Assembly (NCBI GenBank): GCA_900766195.1
Contig: CAAFUN010000007.1
Coordinates: 1-27,974 of the forward strand
DNA: 27,974 nucleotides
Reading direction: 5' to 3'
From: an uncultured Bacteroides sp.
GTDB lineage: Bacteria > Bacteroidota > Bacteroidia > Bacteroidales > Bacteroidaceae
Positions 8,964 to 15,974 of this stretch are shown here, piece by piece. The notes beneath the pieces were generated by a model. That model made no database searches. It was given only the letters and a program-made list of their open reading frames with translations, and was not told the DNA's origin. Position 1 is the first letter of the stretch, and each line of letters begins with the position of its first letter. The position numbers were made by a program, and so were the translations under genes.

Positions 8964-9051
8964 AGTATACGACTGAATAGGGTTAAGTATACGACTCAAT
9001 GCCATTGAGTATAGGACTCATTGTGGCTGAGGTTACGACAGTATCATTATA
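8964..9051. repeat. Tandem array of four 22-bp units with dyad symmetry
   Basis: AGTATACGACT occurs at 8964-8974 and 8986-8996, AGTATAGGACT at 9008-9018, and a weaker AGGTTACGACA at 9030-9040, each exactly 22 bp from the last. With flanks, each core is an inverted repeat around ATACG: TCAGT/ACTGA in the first and TTGAGT/ACTCAT in the third. The junction of units 2 and 3 also forms the perfect palindrome ACTCAATG-c-CATTGAGT (8994-9010). The 22-bp period (two helical turns) would put all sites on one face of the DNA. Function unknown. Confidence 0.75.
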
Positions 9052-9187
9052 ACTTCTCGATCTTACTTAATCAGGCTCCTTTTATAGGTGGTTAATATAA
9101 CGATATCTTACTGTATTGATCTGCTTATACAGTGCTTAATGAACTTGAAAAACCGGATAAATGCATGCACTGAAGCTGATATTTCTG

Positions 9188-9195
9188 TAATTTTG
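9188..9195 (+). promoter_or_regulatory. Candidate -7 element for the TIGR02757 gene
   Basis: TAATTTTG followed by T matches TAnnTTTG about 93 bp before the ATG at 9288. No supporting -33 element is evident. Confidence 0.35.
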
Positions 9196-9287
9196 TGCAT
9201 TGTAAACAAAATGCCGGAAAATGGGCTAATGTTATTGTATACCCATTTATCACGTAACTTTATTTTCACATTACATAAAAGTATTTG

Positions 9288-9992
9288 ATGACCGAAGAAA
9301 CCAAAAAACGATTGAAAGAGTGGGCGCTGCGCTACCATTGTGTGGATTTTATAAAGGATGATCCGGTACAGTTTCCACATCGCTTTAGTGCCAAACAAGA
9401 TGTTGAAATCAGTGGTTTGCTGACGGCAATTATGAGTTTTGGTAACCGGAAACAAATACTGGCAAAAGTAGAATGCCTGCATCAGATGATGGGTAGTTCA
9501 CCTTTGCGTTATGTGCTTTCGCGTAAGTGGGAAGAGGATTTCCCTTCAAACCATTCTGGCAGTTTTTACCGCATGCTTTCTGTTGCAAGTTTTAACGCTT
9601 ATTTTCAGTTGCTTTATGCGGCGTATTCCAGTCATGAAAGTCTGGAAGATGCTTTACTGGAGTGTTCCGGCAGCCCGATGGATAGGCTTTGTACTTTTCT
9701 TGGCGTGTCTGCCAAGAGTCCGCAAAAGAAACTGAATATGTTTTTGCGTTGGATGATCAGGAAAGAGTCCCAAGTAGATTTCGGTATATGGAAAAGCTTT
9801 GATTGCAGAGAGTTGATTATCCCGCTCGATACCCACGTCTGCCGTGTGGCTTATCTGCTCGAGTTGACCGATTCGGAAATCTTTTCGCTAAAGAATGCGC
9901 GGAAAATAACTTCTGCTTTGGCAGAAGTCTTTCCCGATGATCCTTGCTTTGGCGATTTCGCCTTGTTTGGCTACGGTGTCAATCACCGTTGA
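9288..9992 (+). CDS. TIGR02757 / DUF2400 protein, HhH-GPD glycosylase-like
   Basis: A 234-residue cytoplasmic protein recognised as the TIGR02757 (DUF2400) family. The N-terminal part (LLTAIMSFGNRKQI, 44-57) and KKLNMFLRWMIR (148-159) are typical, and IPLDTHVCRVA (178-188) resembles the DTHV segment of endonuclease III-type helix-hairpin-helix DNA glycosylases. The C-terminus FALFGYGVNH lacks the iron-sulfur cysteines of endonuclease III. No biochemical function is established for the family; a base-excision-like role is inference. ATG at 9288 is preferred over the TTG one codon upstream. It is convergent with uraA, and the stop codon abuts a strong hairpin. Confidence 0.85.
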   Translation: MTEETKKRLKEWALRYHCVDFIKDDPVQFPHRFSAKQDVEISGLLTAIMSFGNRKQILAKVECLHQMMGSSPLRYVLSRKWEEDFPSNHSGSFYRMLSVASFNAYFQLLYAAYSSHESLEDALLECSGSPMDRLCTFLGVSAKSPQKKLNMFLRWMIRKESQVDFGIWKSFDCRELIIPLDTHVCRVAYLLELTDSEIFSLKNARKITSALAEVFPDDPCFGDFALFGYGVNHR

Positions 9993-10014
9993 GAAAGCCG
10001 CAGCGGCTTCCTCT
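9992..10014. terminator. GC-rich hairpin between convergent genes
   Basis: AAGCCGC-a-GCGGCTT at 9995-10009, extended outward by GAG/CTC with one mismatch, lies directly after the TIGR02757 stop and ~20 bp past the uraA stop. It probably serves as a shared terminator for both convergent genes. The T-run is weak on both sides. Confidence 0.5.
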
Positions 10015-10034
10015 ATTTGCTGTAATACGCTTTG

Positions 10035-11231
10035 TTATTCTTTTAAAGAGCGTTCGGCAGGTAATAGCAGATTGAGAACCATACCCATCAGTGCAGCCAG
10101 TCCGATGCCGCTCATCGAGAAACTGCCACAGCTAAGTACCGCACCGCCTATGCCGATAGTCAATATCAAGGATACGATAATCATGTTACGCGTTTGTCCT
10201 AAATCGGTCTGTGCACGTACCATGGTCTGCACACCGGCGCAGGCAATGGTGCCGAACAATAACAGCATGATGCCTCCCAATACAGCCGAAGGTATAGACT
10301 GAAGGAAAGCGCTAATTTTTCCAATCACTGAAAATAGAATGGCAGCAACAGCAGTGATGCGGATGATTTTCGGATCGGATATCTTGGTGAGCGAAATAGC
10401 ACCTGTTACCTCTGCATAAGTAGTTGCGGGAGGCCCTCCTACAAAACCGGCAAACAAACAGGCAAGTCCGTCGCCAAAGAGTGTACGGTCAAGTCCCGGA
10501 TCGGTCACATAATCCTTACCCGTCACAGTGCCGATGGTATATATATTCCCGATATGTTCAATAATCGGCGCAATGGCAACCGGAATCATATAGATGATAG
10601 CTTGCCAGGAAAAGTGCGGGGTAACAAATGCCGGCAGACTTAGCCAAGGTGCATCCCAGATAGCTTGCAGATTGACTTCAAATCCTACGCAGGCCACGGT
10701 ATAACCCACCACAATGCCACAAAATATGGGAATCAGTTTCCATAATCCCTTAGCAAGCAGAGAGACTAACACGGCTGTGGCCAATGCCGAAATGGCGAGT
10801 ATCCAGTTCTCTTTAGCCATATTCACCCCTGTACCGGCCAAAGAAAGTCCGATCAAAATGATGACCGGACCAATCACTACCGGAGGAAAGAGACGTTCAA
10901 TCAACTTGATCCCTTTCTTTCGTACCAAGAAGCTCATCAGAAAATAAATGGCTGCTACGGAGGTCAGTCCGCAGAGCGTACCCGGAAGACCGTACAGTCG
11001 GGTAGACTCAATGATGGGTGCGATGAATGCAAAACTACTTCCCAAATAAATGGGTACTTTACCTTTGCTGACTAAATGGAAGAGTAGTGTGCCCACACCT
11101 GCGGTAAACAATGCTACCGAAGGACTTAAACCAACTAAAAGAGGGACTAAAACCGTTGCTCCGAAAGCAACAAATAAAAATTGTATTCCTACGATACCTT
11201 GTTGGAAAGGAGATAGATGCTTTTCATTCAT
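10035..11231 (-). CDS. uraA: Uracil permease (NCS2 family)
   Basis: A 398-residue inner-membrane transporter with about 12-14 hydrophobic segments. NCS2 landmarks: N-terminal QQGIVGIQFLFVAFGATVLVP (9-29, in pieces), YLGSSFAFIAP (62-72), GPVIILIGLSL (120-130), APIIEHIGNIYTIG with its substrate-contact glutamate (about 217-230), and GDGLACLFAGFVGGPPATTYAE (about 248-269). It would import uracil by proton symport for pyrimidine salvage. The length and the combination of motifs favour UraA over the longer xanthine/urate permeases. It is a single gene with its own promoter (TATCTTTG reading leftward, 11292-11299) and converges on the TIGR02757 gene. No pyrimidine gene is adjacent. Uracil specificity is inferred from the subfamily. 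Confidence 0.9.
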   Translation of the reverse strand: MNEKHLSPFQQGIVGIQFLFVAFGATVLVPLLVGLSPSVALFTAGVGTLLFHLVSKGKVPIYLGSSFAFIAPIIESTRLYGLPGTLCGLTSVAAIYFLMSFLVRKKGIKLIERLFPPVVIGPVIILIGLSLAGTGVNMAKENWILAISALATAVLVSLLAKGLWKLIPIFCGIVVGYTVACVGFEVNLQAIWDAPWLSLPAFVTPHFSWQAIIYMIPVAIAPIIEHIGNIYTIGTVTGKDYVTDPGLDRTLFGDGLACLFAGFVGGPPATTYAEVTGAISLTKISDPKIIRITAVAAILFSVIGKISAFLQSIPSAVLGGIMLLLFGTIACAGVQTMVRAQTDLGQTRNMIIVSLILTIGIGGAVLSCGSFSMSGIGLAALMGMVLNLLLPAERSLKE

Positions 11232-11281
11232 ATTAGTGAGATAAACGTATATATATGGATATTTTCTTTTGCATCACCTTG

Positions 11282-11320
11282 TTTGCGGCCGCAAAGATAT
11301 GTAATTTAGTCTTTATGCAA
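11282..11320 (-). promoter_or_regulatory. uraA promoter with overlapping palindrome
   Basis: On the minus strand, TTG (11318-11320) and TATCTTTG (11292-11299) are 18 bp apart, a good match to Bacteroidetes -33/-7 promoters. Overlapping the -7 and predicted start is the perfect 14-bp palindrome TTTGCGGCCGCAAA (11282-11295), well placed to be an operator. The leader would be ~50 nt. Confidence 0.6.
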
Positions 11321-11457
11321 CTAATGTCAGCCTGCTTTTCTTTTTCGCTATCACTTATTTCATTGGATTTGCATCACGGCTCTCTGATGTTTTTAAAACC
11401 TGAAGTTTATTTTTGTTTCTGTCACATCTGTTGCACTTTTAATTCCTTTGTCTTGTT

Positions 11458-11465
11458 TATCTTTG
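11458..11465 (+). promoter_or_regulatory. -7 element of the yecH promoter
   Basis: TATCTTTG followed by C is an exact TAnnTTTG match 23 bp before the yecH ATG. A TTG at 11431-11433 could be part of a -33 element, though the spacing is a little long. Confidence 0.6.
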
Positions 11466-11488
11466 CAACAGAATAAAAAAAGATAATT

Positions 11489-11722
11489 ATGGAACAAATG
11501 CATGCTCACGAAGTACTTCACATGATGGAAGGAAACAGCTATTCTGAAAAAACATTGCGAGAAGCTATCATAAACAAATTTGGTGAACAACAGCACTTCT
11601 ACGCCTGTTCTGCTGAAGATATGGACGTAGATGAACTGATTGTGTTTCTTAAACGAAAAGGTAAGTTCATGCCCTCCGATGACGGATTTACTGTTGATAT
11701 TACTAAAGTTTGTGACCATTAA
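11489..11722 (+). CDS. yecH: YecH-family metal-binding protein (DUF2492)
   Basis: A 77-residue small cytoplasmic protein closely resembling E. coli YecH: an N-terminal HAHEVLHMM (H5, H7, H11), the central FYACSAEDM (C40), the DELIVFLKRKGKF helix (48-60) and a C-terminal ITKVCDH (C75, H77). These His and Cys residues are the presumed metal ligands; the metal and role are unknown. ATG at 11489 is 23 bp from a strong -7 element. The gene stands alone, and the nearest strong terminator on its strand is ~175 bp after its stop. Confidence 0.9.
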   Translation: MEQMHAHEVLHMMEGNSYSEKTLREAIINKFGEQQHFYACSAEDMDVDELIVFLKRKGKFMPSDDGFTVDITKVCDH

Positions 11723-11898
11723 GCCTTCTTTGTTTTCCTCAGGTGCTTAATGGGATAGATAACAGAGCCGATAAGCCAATCTGTTGATGGAAGTTGAGGC
11801 TAATGAAGTGGAGAATAGGACCCTCTCACCAAAGCTTTCTATCTTTTTTCGGTAGATCATTGACTAAGACAGGAAGCATTAATGCTGCCAGAGAATAT

Positions 11899-11940
11899 AA
11901 TAGGTTGAATTTCAGATGAGAAGTTCAACCTATTCTTTTT
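11899..11940 (+). terminator. Rho-independent terminator
   Basis: AATAGGTTGAA (11899-11909) pairs perfectly with TTCAACCTATT (11924-11934) around a 14-nt loop, then CTTTTT. Plus-strand orientation, so it ends the yecH transcript or a separate RNA upstream. Confidence 0.85.
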
Positions 11941-12083
11941 GATCGGAGTAAGGTTTTGCCGGGAGGCAAGCTAAATACATAAACACGCACATGTTACAGA
12001 TAAGAAGCTTTTAATTGGAAATTTCATTTCGTTAAAAGGGCTGTTATTGTTTTATGGAATAACAAAGTATGTATACTTTTTTA

Positions 12084-12091
12084 TATCTTTG
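12084..12091 (+). promoter_or_regulatory. -7 element of the response regulator promoter
   Basis: TATCTTTG followed by C matches TAnnTTTG 24 bp before the ATG at 12116, giving a very short leader of ~18 nt. Confidence 0.6.
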
Positions 12092-12115
12092 CATCATATA
12101 ATAAATGCATAGGTT

Positions 12116-12517
12116 ATGGAAACTGAGAAAAGCTCTGAAGACTATCGCCCATTAATATTAGTTGCAGAAGATGATGACAGTAATTTTAAGCTGATAAAAG
12201 CGATTATTGGTAAAAAGTGTGATATAATATGGGCGCGAAATGGTCAAGAGGCAGTTAGTTTGTATCGAGAGAACTATGACAAATTAGATGCTATCCTGAT
12301 GGATATCAAGATGCCGATAATGAATGGATTGGAAGCGACAAAAATGATAAGAGAGGATAATTCTACATTGCCCATTATTGTGCAGACAGCTTATGCCTTT
12401 GTTTCCGACCGTGAAAATGCATTGAGCTACGGAGCTTCGGAAGTATTGGTTAAGCCCATCACTCTTACTATTTTGCGCGAATGCCTAAACCGATTTTTGC
12501 CACAGTTGAAGTGGTAA
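12116..12517 (+). CDS. Single-domain response regulator (CheY-like receiver)
   Basis: A 133-residue protein that is a receiver domain and nothing more. The acidic pocket is EDDD (18-21), the phospho-acceptor is D63 in LMDIKMP, the switch threonine is T91 in QTAYAFVSDRE, and the conserved lysine is K113 in VLVKPI. It would be phosphorylated by a histidine kinase or phosphotransfer protein and act by protein contact, since it has no output domain. It resembles the receiver domains at the C-terminus of hybrid kinases. No kinase, chemotaxis or output gene lies in the window, so its partner is unknown. It has its own promoter and terminator, so it is monocistronic. Confidence 0.92.
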   Translation: METEKSSEDYRPLILVAEDDDSNFKLIKAIIGKKCDIIWARNGQEAVSLYRENYDKLDAILMDIKMPIMNGLEATKMIREDNSTLPIIVQTAYAFVSDRENALSYGASEVLVKPITLTILRECLNRFLPQLKW

Positions 12518-12528
12518 TTCAGATATGC

Positions 12529-12580
12529 AAGAATGTTCAAAAAGCAACAATGGAGGCTTCTTGAACATTCTTTCTTTTTG
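12529..12580. terminator. Terminator between response regulator and TraB-like gene
   Basis: GAATGTTCAA (12531-12540) pairs with TTGAACATTC (12561-12570), extended inward by AAGC/GCTT with one mismatch, then TTTCTTTTT on the plus strand. The convergent minus-strand gene ends 18 bp away and may share it. Confidence 0.85.
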
Positions 12581-12588
12581 TGGTGGTT

Positions 12589-13473
12589 TTAGCGTATCGG
12601 CTCCACCGAATATCCTTGATCTTTTAAGAGTTGAATGATCCCGTTTTTTCCGGGTAAATGACCTGCACCTACAGCAATCAGAGTTGGTGTGTCTTTTATC
12701 ATACTCGGTATGATTTTTATCCACTCTTTATTGCGGTTGTCCAATAAAGCTTCCATCTCTCCAGGCAGAGGGTCGCAAGTGTTGTTTTCGCGCTCCTCCA
12801 TCTGTTTTAATAGTCCTTCTAAATCTTGCTCTTTATATAACTTTGTGAGTGTTTGCGCTTGCTCCAGGCTTTTGTCTATATTGCTTGCCAGACAGTAAAG
12901 CAAATCTGCCTGACGTTGGAGGGATTGACTATTTATTAATAGCGTGATTTGTAATGCCGGAGATTCCAGTCCTTTAACCGCCTTGCCGTTCTGCTTTGCC
13001 TGCTGTTGGAAGTAAACGTCCAACAGAGCTTCCGGATTAAATCCTCCGATATGTTTCATATAAGTGGCAAGTGTCAATTGCTGTAATAGGAGAGAGGGTT
13101 TTAACTTATCGAGCATGGATATATCTACCATAAGATTCTCTTTCACAGTCTTGCTTACCGTCTCATATTGTTCGGGTGTAAACAACTGTTTGAGTGTGGT
13201 GTCTCCGGGTAACATGATCTGCTTTTGCACCTCTTGCATAAATGCCGGAAACATTGTTTCGGCCATCACAACTTCTCCGCATACTTGCGCCGTTTCTTCT
13301 GTTGCTTTCTTTAATCCGTTAATACTATCGGCATAACTGGATGACACCAGATGATGTGTTCCTATGATGTAGGAAGGCTTTGCTAAACCATTCCCATCAA
13401 TCTTCCATAACAGTTGCGCGTTTGCACTAAGTGATGCAAAAAGGAGTAAGGCAAATCCGATAAATGTTTTCAT
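12589..13473 (-). CDS. TraB/GumN (TIKI-like) family protein, exported
   Basis: A 294-residue protein with a clear signal peptide (MKTFIGFALLLFASLSANA, cleaved before Q20). TraB/GumN landmarks are YIIGTHHLV (35-43) near the start and VGAGHLPGKNG (268-278) near the end; the paired GxxH motifs are the proposed metal-binding, protease-like site of the TIKI/TraB fold. The body is helical. The frame is open far upstream inside the ABC ATPase gene, but ATG at 13473 is chosen because it begins the signal peptide. An alternative ATG at 13491 overlaps the ATPase stop by 8 bp. It is the last gene of the DUF5687-ATPase-TraB run, so co-transcription is likely. Its substrate is unknown. Confidence 0.82.
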   Translation of the reverse strand: MKTFIGFALLLFASLSANAQLLWKIDGNGLAKPSYIIGTHHLVSSSYADSINGLKKATEETAQVCGEVVMAETMFPAFMQEVQKQIMLPGDTTLKQLFTPEQYETVSKTVKENLMVDISMLDKLKPSLLLQQLTLATYMKHIGGFNPEALLDVYFQQQAKQNGKAVKGLESPALQITLLINSQSLQRQADLLYCLASNIDKSLEQAQTLTKLYKEQDLEGLLKQMEERENNTCDPLPGEMEALLDNRNKEWIKIIPSMIKDTPTLIAVGAGHLPGKNGIIQLLKDQGYSVEPIR

Positions 13474-13483
13474 AGGCGCATGT

Positions 13484-14263
13484 TTACTCATTAATTGGCA
13501 TATCACTTGGCTTCTCGTCTGCCGTAAGCTCTTCTGCAATTTCCTCTGCAACCTCCTCTTCAACACTGATGTTGAAATAGTCCTCGAGTTCTTTTTCTGC
13601 TGAATTATTTTCATTTTGAATATCACGTATGATTATTCCATGTTCAAGAAGGGCAATGCGAGAGCAGACGTCAACTGTGTGGTTTAAGTTATGGCTGGAG
13701 ATAATTACCGTAGCATGGTGCTCCTCATTGTATTTTTTAAGTAAATGCTTGATGACCGACTGCGAACTTGGATCAAGAAAATTGAAAGGCTCGTCCAGTA
13801 TCAATAAATTCGGCTGATGGAGCATGGCAGATATAATGCCGATCTTCTGTTTATTACCTGCCGAAAAATTACGGATGTACTTCTTTTGTCCCAACACTTC
13901 GCCATTCATGAAGCGTTCAAATGGAGCAAGACGGGCATCTATTTCTTCTTTCCCCAGTCCATACATCTTCCCTATGAAATAAAAATATTCTTCAGGAGTG
14001 AGGTAGTCAATGAGAAATCCATCATCAATAAAGGCACCGGTAAACTTTTTCCATTCTTCACTTTCACAAACCTCAATCTCATTGATAGCGACATTACCTT
14101 GGTCGGCTTTCAACAAATCAAGTATAAGGCGGAAAAGAGTTGTTTTTCCTGCACCGTTGTTCCCTACCAAACCTAACAATTCACCTTGGTTAATGGTGTA
14201 TTCTTCTATGCTTACGGCTAGCTTTTCGCCAAACCTCTTCTGGAGATTGCTGATAGTTATCAT
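13484..14263 (-). CDS. ABC transporter ATP-binding protein
   Basis: A 259-residue ATPase subunit. Walker A is GNNGAGKT (34-41), the signature is NFSAGNKQK (132-140, a variant of LSGGQ), Walker B is LLILDEP (153-159) and the switch histidine is H191 in IISSHNL. The last ~35 residues (SVEEEVAEEIAEELTADEK) are a glutamate-rich tail beyond the usual domain. The DUF5687 membrane protein 84 bp upstream is the probable permease partner, since this pairing recurs in Bacteroidetes. The export substrate is unknown; similar two-gene systems are annotated only as ABC-2-like exporters. Confidence 0.93.
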   Translation of the reverse strand: MITISNLQKRFGEKLAVSIEEYTINQGELLGLVGNNGAGKTTLFRLILDLLKADQGNVAINEIEVCESEEWKKFTGAFIDDGFLIDYLTPEEYFYFIGKMYGLGKEEIDARLAPFERFMNGEVLGQKKYIRNFSAGNKQKIGIISAMLHQPNLLILDEPFNFLDPSSQSVIKHLLKKYNEEHHATVIISSHNLNHTVDVCSRIALLEHGIIIRDIQNENNSAEKELEDYFNISVEEEVAEEIAEELTADEKPSDMPINE

Positions 14264-14347
14264 ATTGCTGTATTATTTGGTCTATTTATTTCTAATTTTA
14301 ATGCTTTGTAAATATAAGGAGTTTGTGACCCCCTTATTCTTCGAAAG

Positions 14348-15832
14348 TTACTGTCTACTGTCTCTGAAGCCTTCCATATTCTTATACCTGCGTTTCATGA
14401 AGCGATGATATACGTTTCTTAACCATAAGTTTGAGGTCAGGATAAATGCTGCTCCGATTATTATTAAGGTCCATGCGGCGGCTTCTTTTCCAATAAAGGT
14501 ATTCAAAATCATGTTAAGCAGAAGTGGTACTCCGAATGCCACGCCTGAAATGAGGTTTTGCAATCCTGTGCCCACGTTACGTCCAGACATCCTCTGGTTC
14601 AAGTTCACAGTTCTGCTGTTGTATACCGCCAGTTGGAAAAAACAAAAATACACGAATCCGGGGCAGAATACAGCCCACGAAACGCAAGTCAATATGCTTA
14701 CTTTCCCTGTGGCCATGGCCGGTATCATCAAAATGAAAGGGATAAGAATGCCAATACTGTAAAGCGTGTATTTGGCCCGAAGCAACGTGTAAATAGATTC
14801 TTTACGGCTCATCAGTCCGTCAATGTAATTTCCTTCGTAACTCATCAGGTTTGATAAGAAAAGTATGCCGAACAAGACAAAGTTGTAGATCACAAAGAAA
14901 TTCTTCATACCGTTTTGGTCGTAAGCATTTGTAAAGCTGATGAGCCCACTAATAAAGATCACTACGATGATGACCATGCGCAGGGAGTATTTACTTGCTT
15001 TATTACGTAAAAGCAACTTTAGTTCAAGCCGCATATATTCACCTATTTCTCCGTATCGGTCGAGGAATTTATATTCAGATATGTTTTTTACTTTAGTGTC
15101 TTCCACCTTGTTTATTTCATTATAGACTAACTTGATCATCAATTGCCGATTAACTAGCCATAAGAGGGCAATGACTATTAGCACTCCAAGAAATGCGAGT
15201 ATATTGCCTGTGATAAAGCCTTCTCCCAGGGTGGTGGAATAATCAAAGAGAATACTTTTTTTAGGAATGAATAGGCCGGCTGCAATGGCACCATATACGG
15301 CGATGGGCAATAATACCCAGGCTATACGTTCGCCCATTAAAGTGCGGCATAGCAAGAACCAATAATTATTGAGTACAATAAGTAGCCAGATTCCCAAGCA
15401 ATAAGTCACAACTCCGGTTATACCATAAAATTTGGTAACGGAGATGACGGAAAAGGGAATGAAGAAAAAGAACCAGAAAAGGTTGTAGAGATCCAGTCCC
15501 GAACGGGTGAGAAGCAGATCTATTAAACGATTGCGTTTGATCGGAAGCAGGATATAAGGTTTTATTTCTTGTGTAGGAGTCTTTTGAAAAGGAAAACGCA
15601 TAACAAAATCAATGGCGAGTATAAATATAAGCCCGCTATTGACTATGTGATAGGCTTCTTTAGCACCGCCTTCAAAAGCAAAAGCAAAAGTAGTGCCGAA
15701 GAAAACAAGATAGCCGGCCCAAAAGATGGCCATAAAATATATCCAGAATTTGGCAAACTTGCCTTTTTCATACATTGGATGTCGCTTGTTTGCTAACTTT
15801 GCATGTTTACGCAATTCAAAAAACAGATTCAT
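14348..15832 (-). CDS. DUF5687 family integral membrane protein (ABC permease)
   Basis: A 494-residue membrane protein with roughly 11-12 hydrophobic segments in two clusters, separated by a charged central stretch (NEINKVEDTKVKNISEYKF, about 240-258). It is recognised as DUF5687, a Bacteroidetes permease family encoded next to an ABC ATPase; the ATPase gene follows 84 bp downstream. The long frame opens at 15937, but MNLFFELRKHAKLANKRHP from ATG at 15832 is the family N-terminus. It presumably forms an inner-membrane exporter with the ATPase. It has no periplasmic adaptor or TolC-like partner here, and its cargo is unknown. Confidence 0.85.
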   Translation of the reverse strand: MNLFFELRKHAKLANKRHPMYEKGKFAKFWIYFMAIFWAGYLVFFGTTFAFAFEGGAKEAYHIVNSGLIFILAIDFVMRFPFQKTPTQEIKPYILLPIKRNRLIDLLLTRSGLDLYNLFWFFFFIPFSVISVTKFYGITGVVTYCLGIWLLIVLNNYWFLLCRTLMGERIAWVLLPIAVYGAIAAGLFIPKKSILFDYSTTLGEGFITGNILAFLGVLIVIALLWLVNRQLMIKLVYNEINKVEDTKVKNISEYKFLDRYGEIGEYMRLELKLLLRNKASKYSLRMVIIVVIFISGLISFTNAYDQNGMKNFFVIYNFVLFGILFLSNLMSYEGNYIDGLMSRKESIYTLLRAKYTLYSIGILIPFILMIPAMATGKVSILTCVSWAVFCPGFVYFCFFQLAVYNSRTVNLNQRMSGRNVGTGLQNLISGVAFGVPLLLNMILNTFIGKEAAAWTLIIIGAAFILTSNLWLRNVYHRFMKRRYKNMEGFRDSRQ

Positions 15833-15974
15833 TGTAGTTGTATTTAAAATAAAAGGAGAGAGGTCTTTTTTGAATGTGCAGGTGCACATGTTATAGAAGG
15901 TCTTCGTAAAGAAATAGTAGATATGGATGGGGACCACTGTTTTTTAGTTGGCCCCCATCTCATCTTATCCTCTA
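15833..15974 (-). promoter_or_regulatory. Leader region of the DUF5687 operon with two inverted repeats
   Basis: Between the M16 gene and the permease lie the palindrome ATGTGCA-gg-TGCACAT (15874-15889) and a stem-loop pairing 15926-15938 with 15946-15959 (12 of 14 pairs, GATGGGG/CCCCATC core). The second may be the M16 terminator, although no T-run follows. The first could be an operator. No TAnnTTTG match was found. Confidence 0.4.

Larger units (their letters stand above)
8772..9287. other. Gene-free intergenic region rich in hairpins and repeats
   Basis: No credible ORF here. Visible structures: GTAAC-caga-GTTAC just after the amidase stop (near 8775); CGCTT-tttg-AAGCG at 8881-8894; AGACAA-gta-TTGTCT at 8905-8919; a bulged ACCCC/GGGGT hairpin at about 8927-8957; the 22-bp-period dyad array (8964-9051); and a candidate -7 element for the next gene at 9188-9195. 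No obvious T-run terminator for the amidase gene was found. Confidence 0.6.
11723..12115. other. Gene-free region between yecH and the response regulator
   Basis: 393 bp without a credible ORF. It contains a perfect 12-bp palindrome AGCATTAATGCT (11875-11886), a strong terminator (11899-11940), the inverted repeat GTTATT/AATAAC (12043-12048 and 12057-12062) and the response-regulator promoter (12084-12091). The 11723-11898 part is either a long yecH 3' untranslated region or hides a non-coding transcript; no internal promoter consensus is visible. Confidence 0.55.

Noticed and set aside
8964..9051. CRISPR array
   Set aside because: Units are head-to-tail with no unique spacers, only 11 bp are strongly conserved per 22-bp unit, and no cas gene is present.
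9108..9482. Minus-strand 124-residue ORF
   Set aside because: Overlaps the start of the TIGR02757 gene antisense, has no recognisable domain and a random-looking composition.
11285..11292. NotI site as a cloning scar
   Set aside because: Flanks are native promoter sequence and form a longer 14-bp palindrome; no vector sequence is adjacent.
11393..11719. Minus-strand ORF over yecH
   Set aside because: Antisense to yecH, which matches a known family and has its own promoter.
15838..15937. Longer N-terminus of the DUF5687 protein
   Set aside because: The added residues (KTFYNMCTCTFKKD and so on) are Cys-rich and unlike the family; ATG at 15832 gives the family start.
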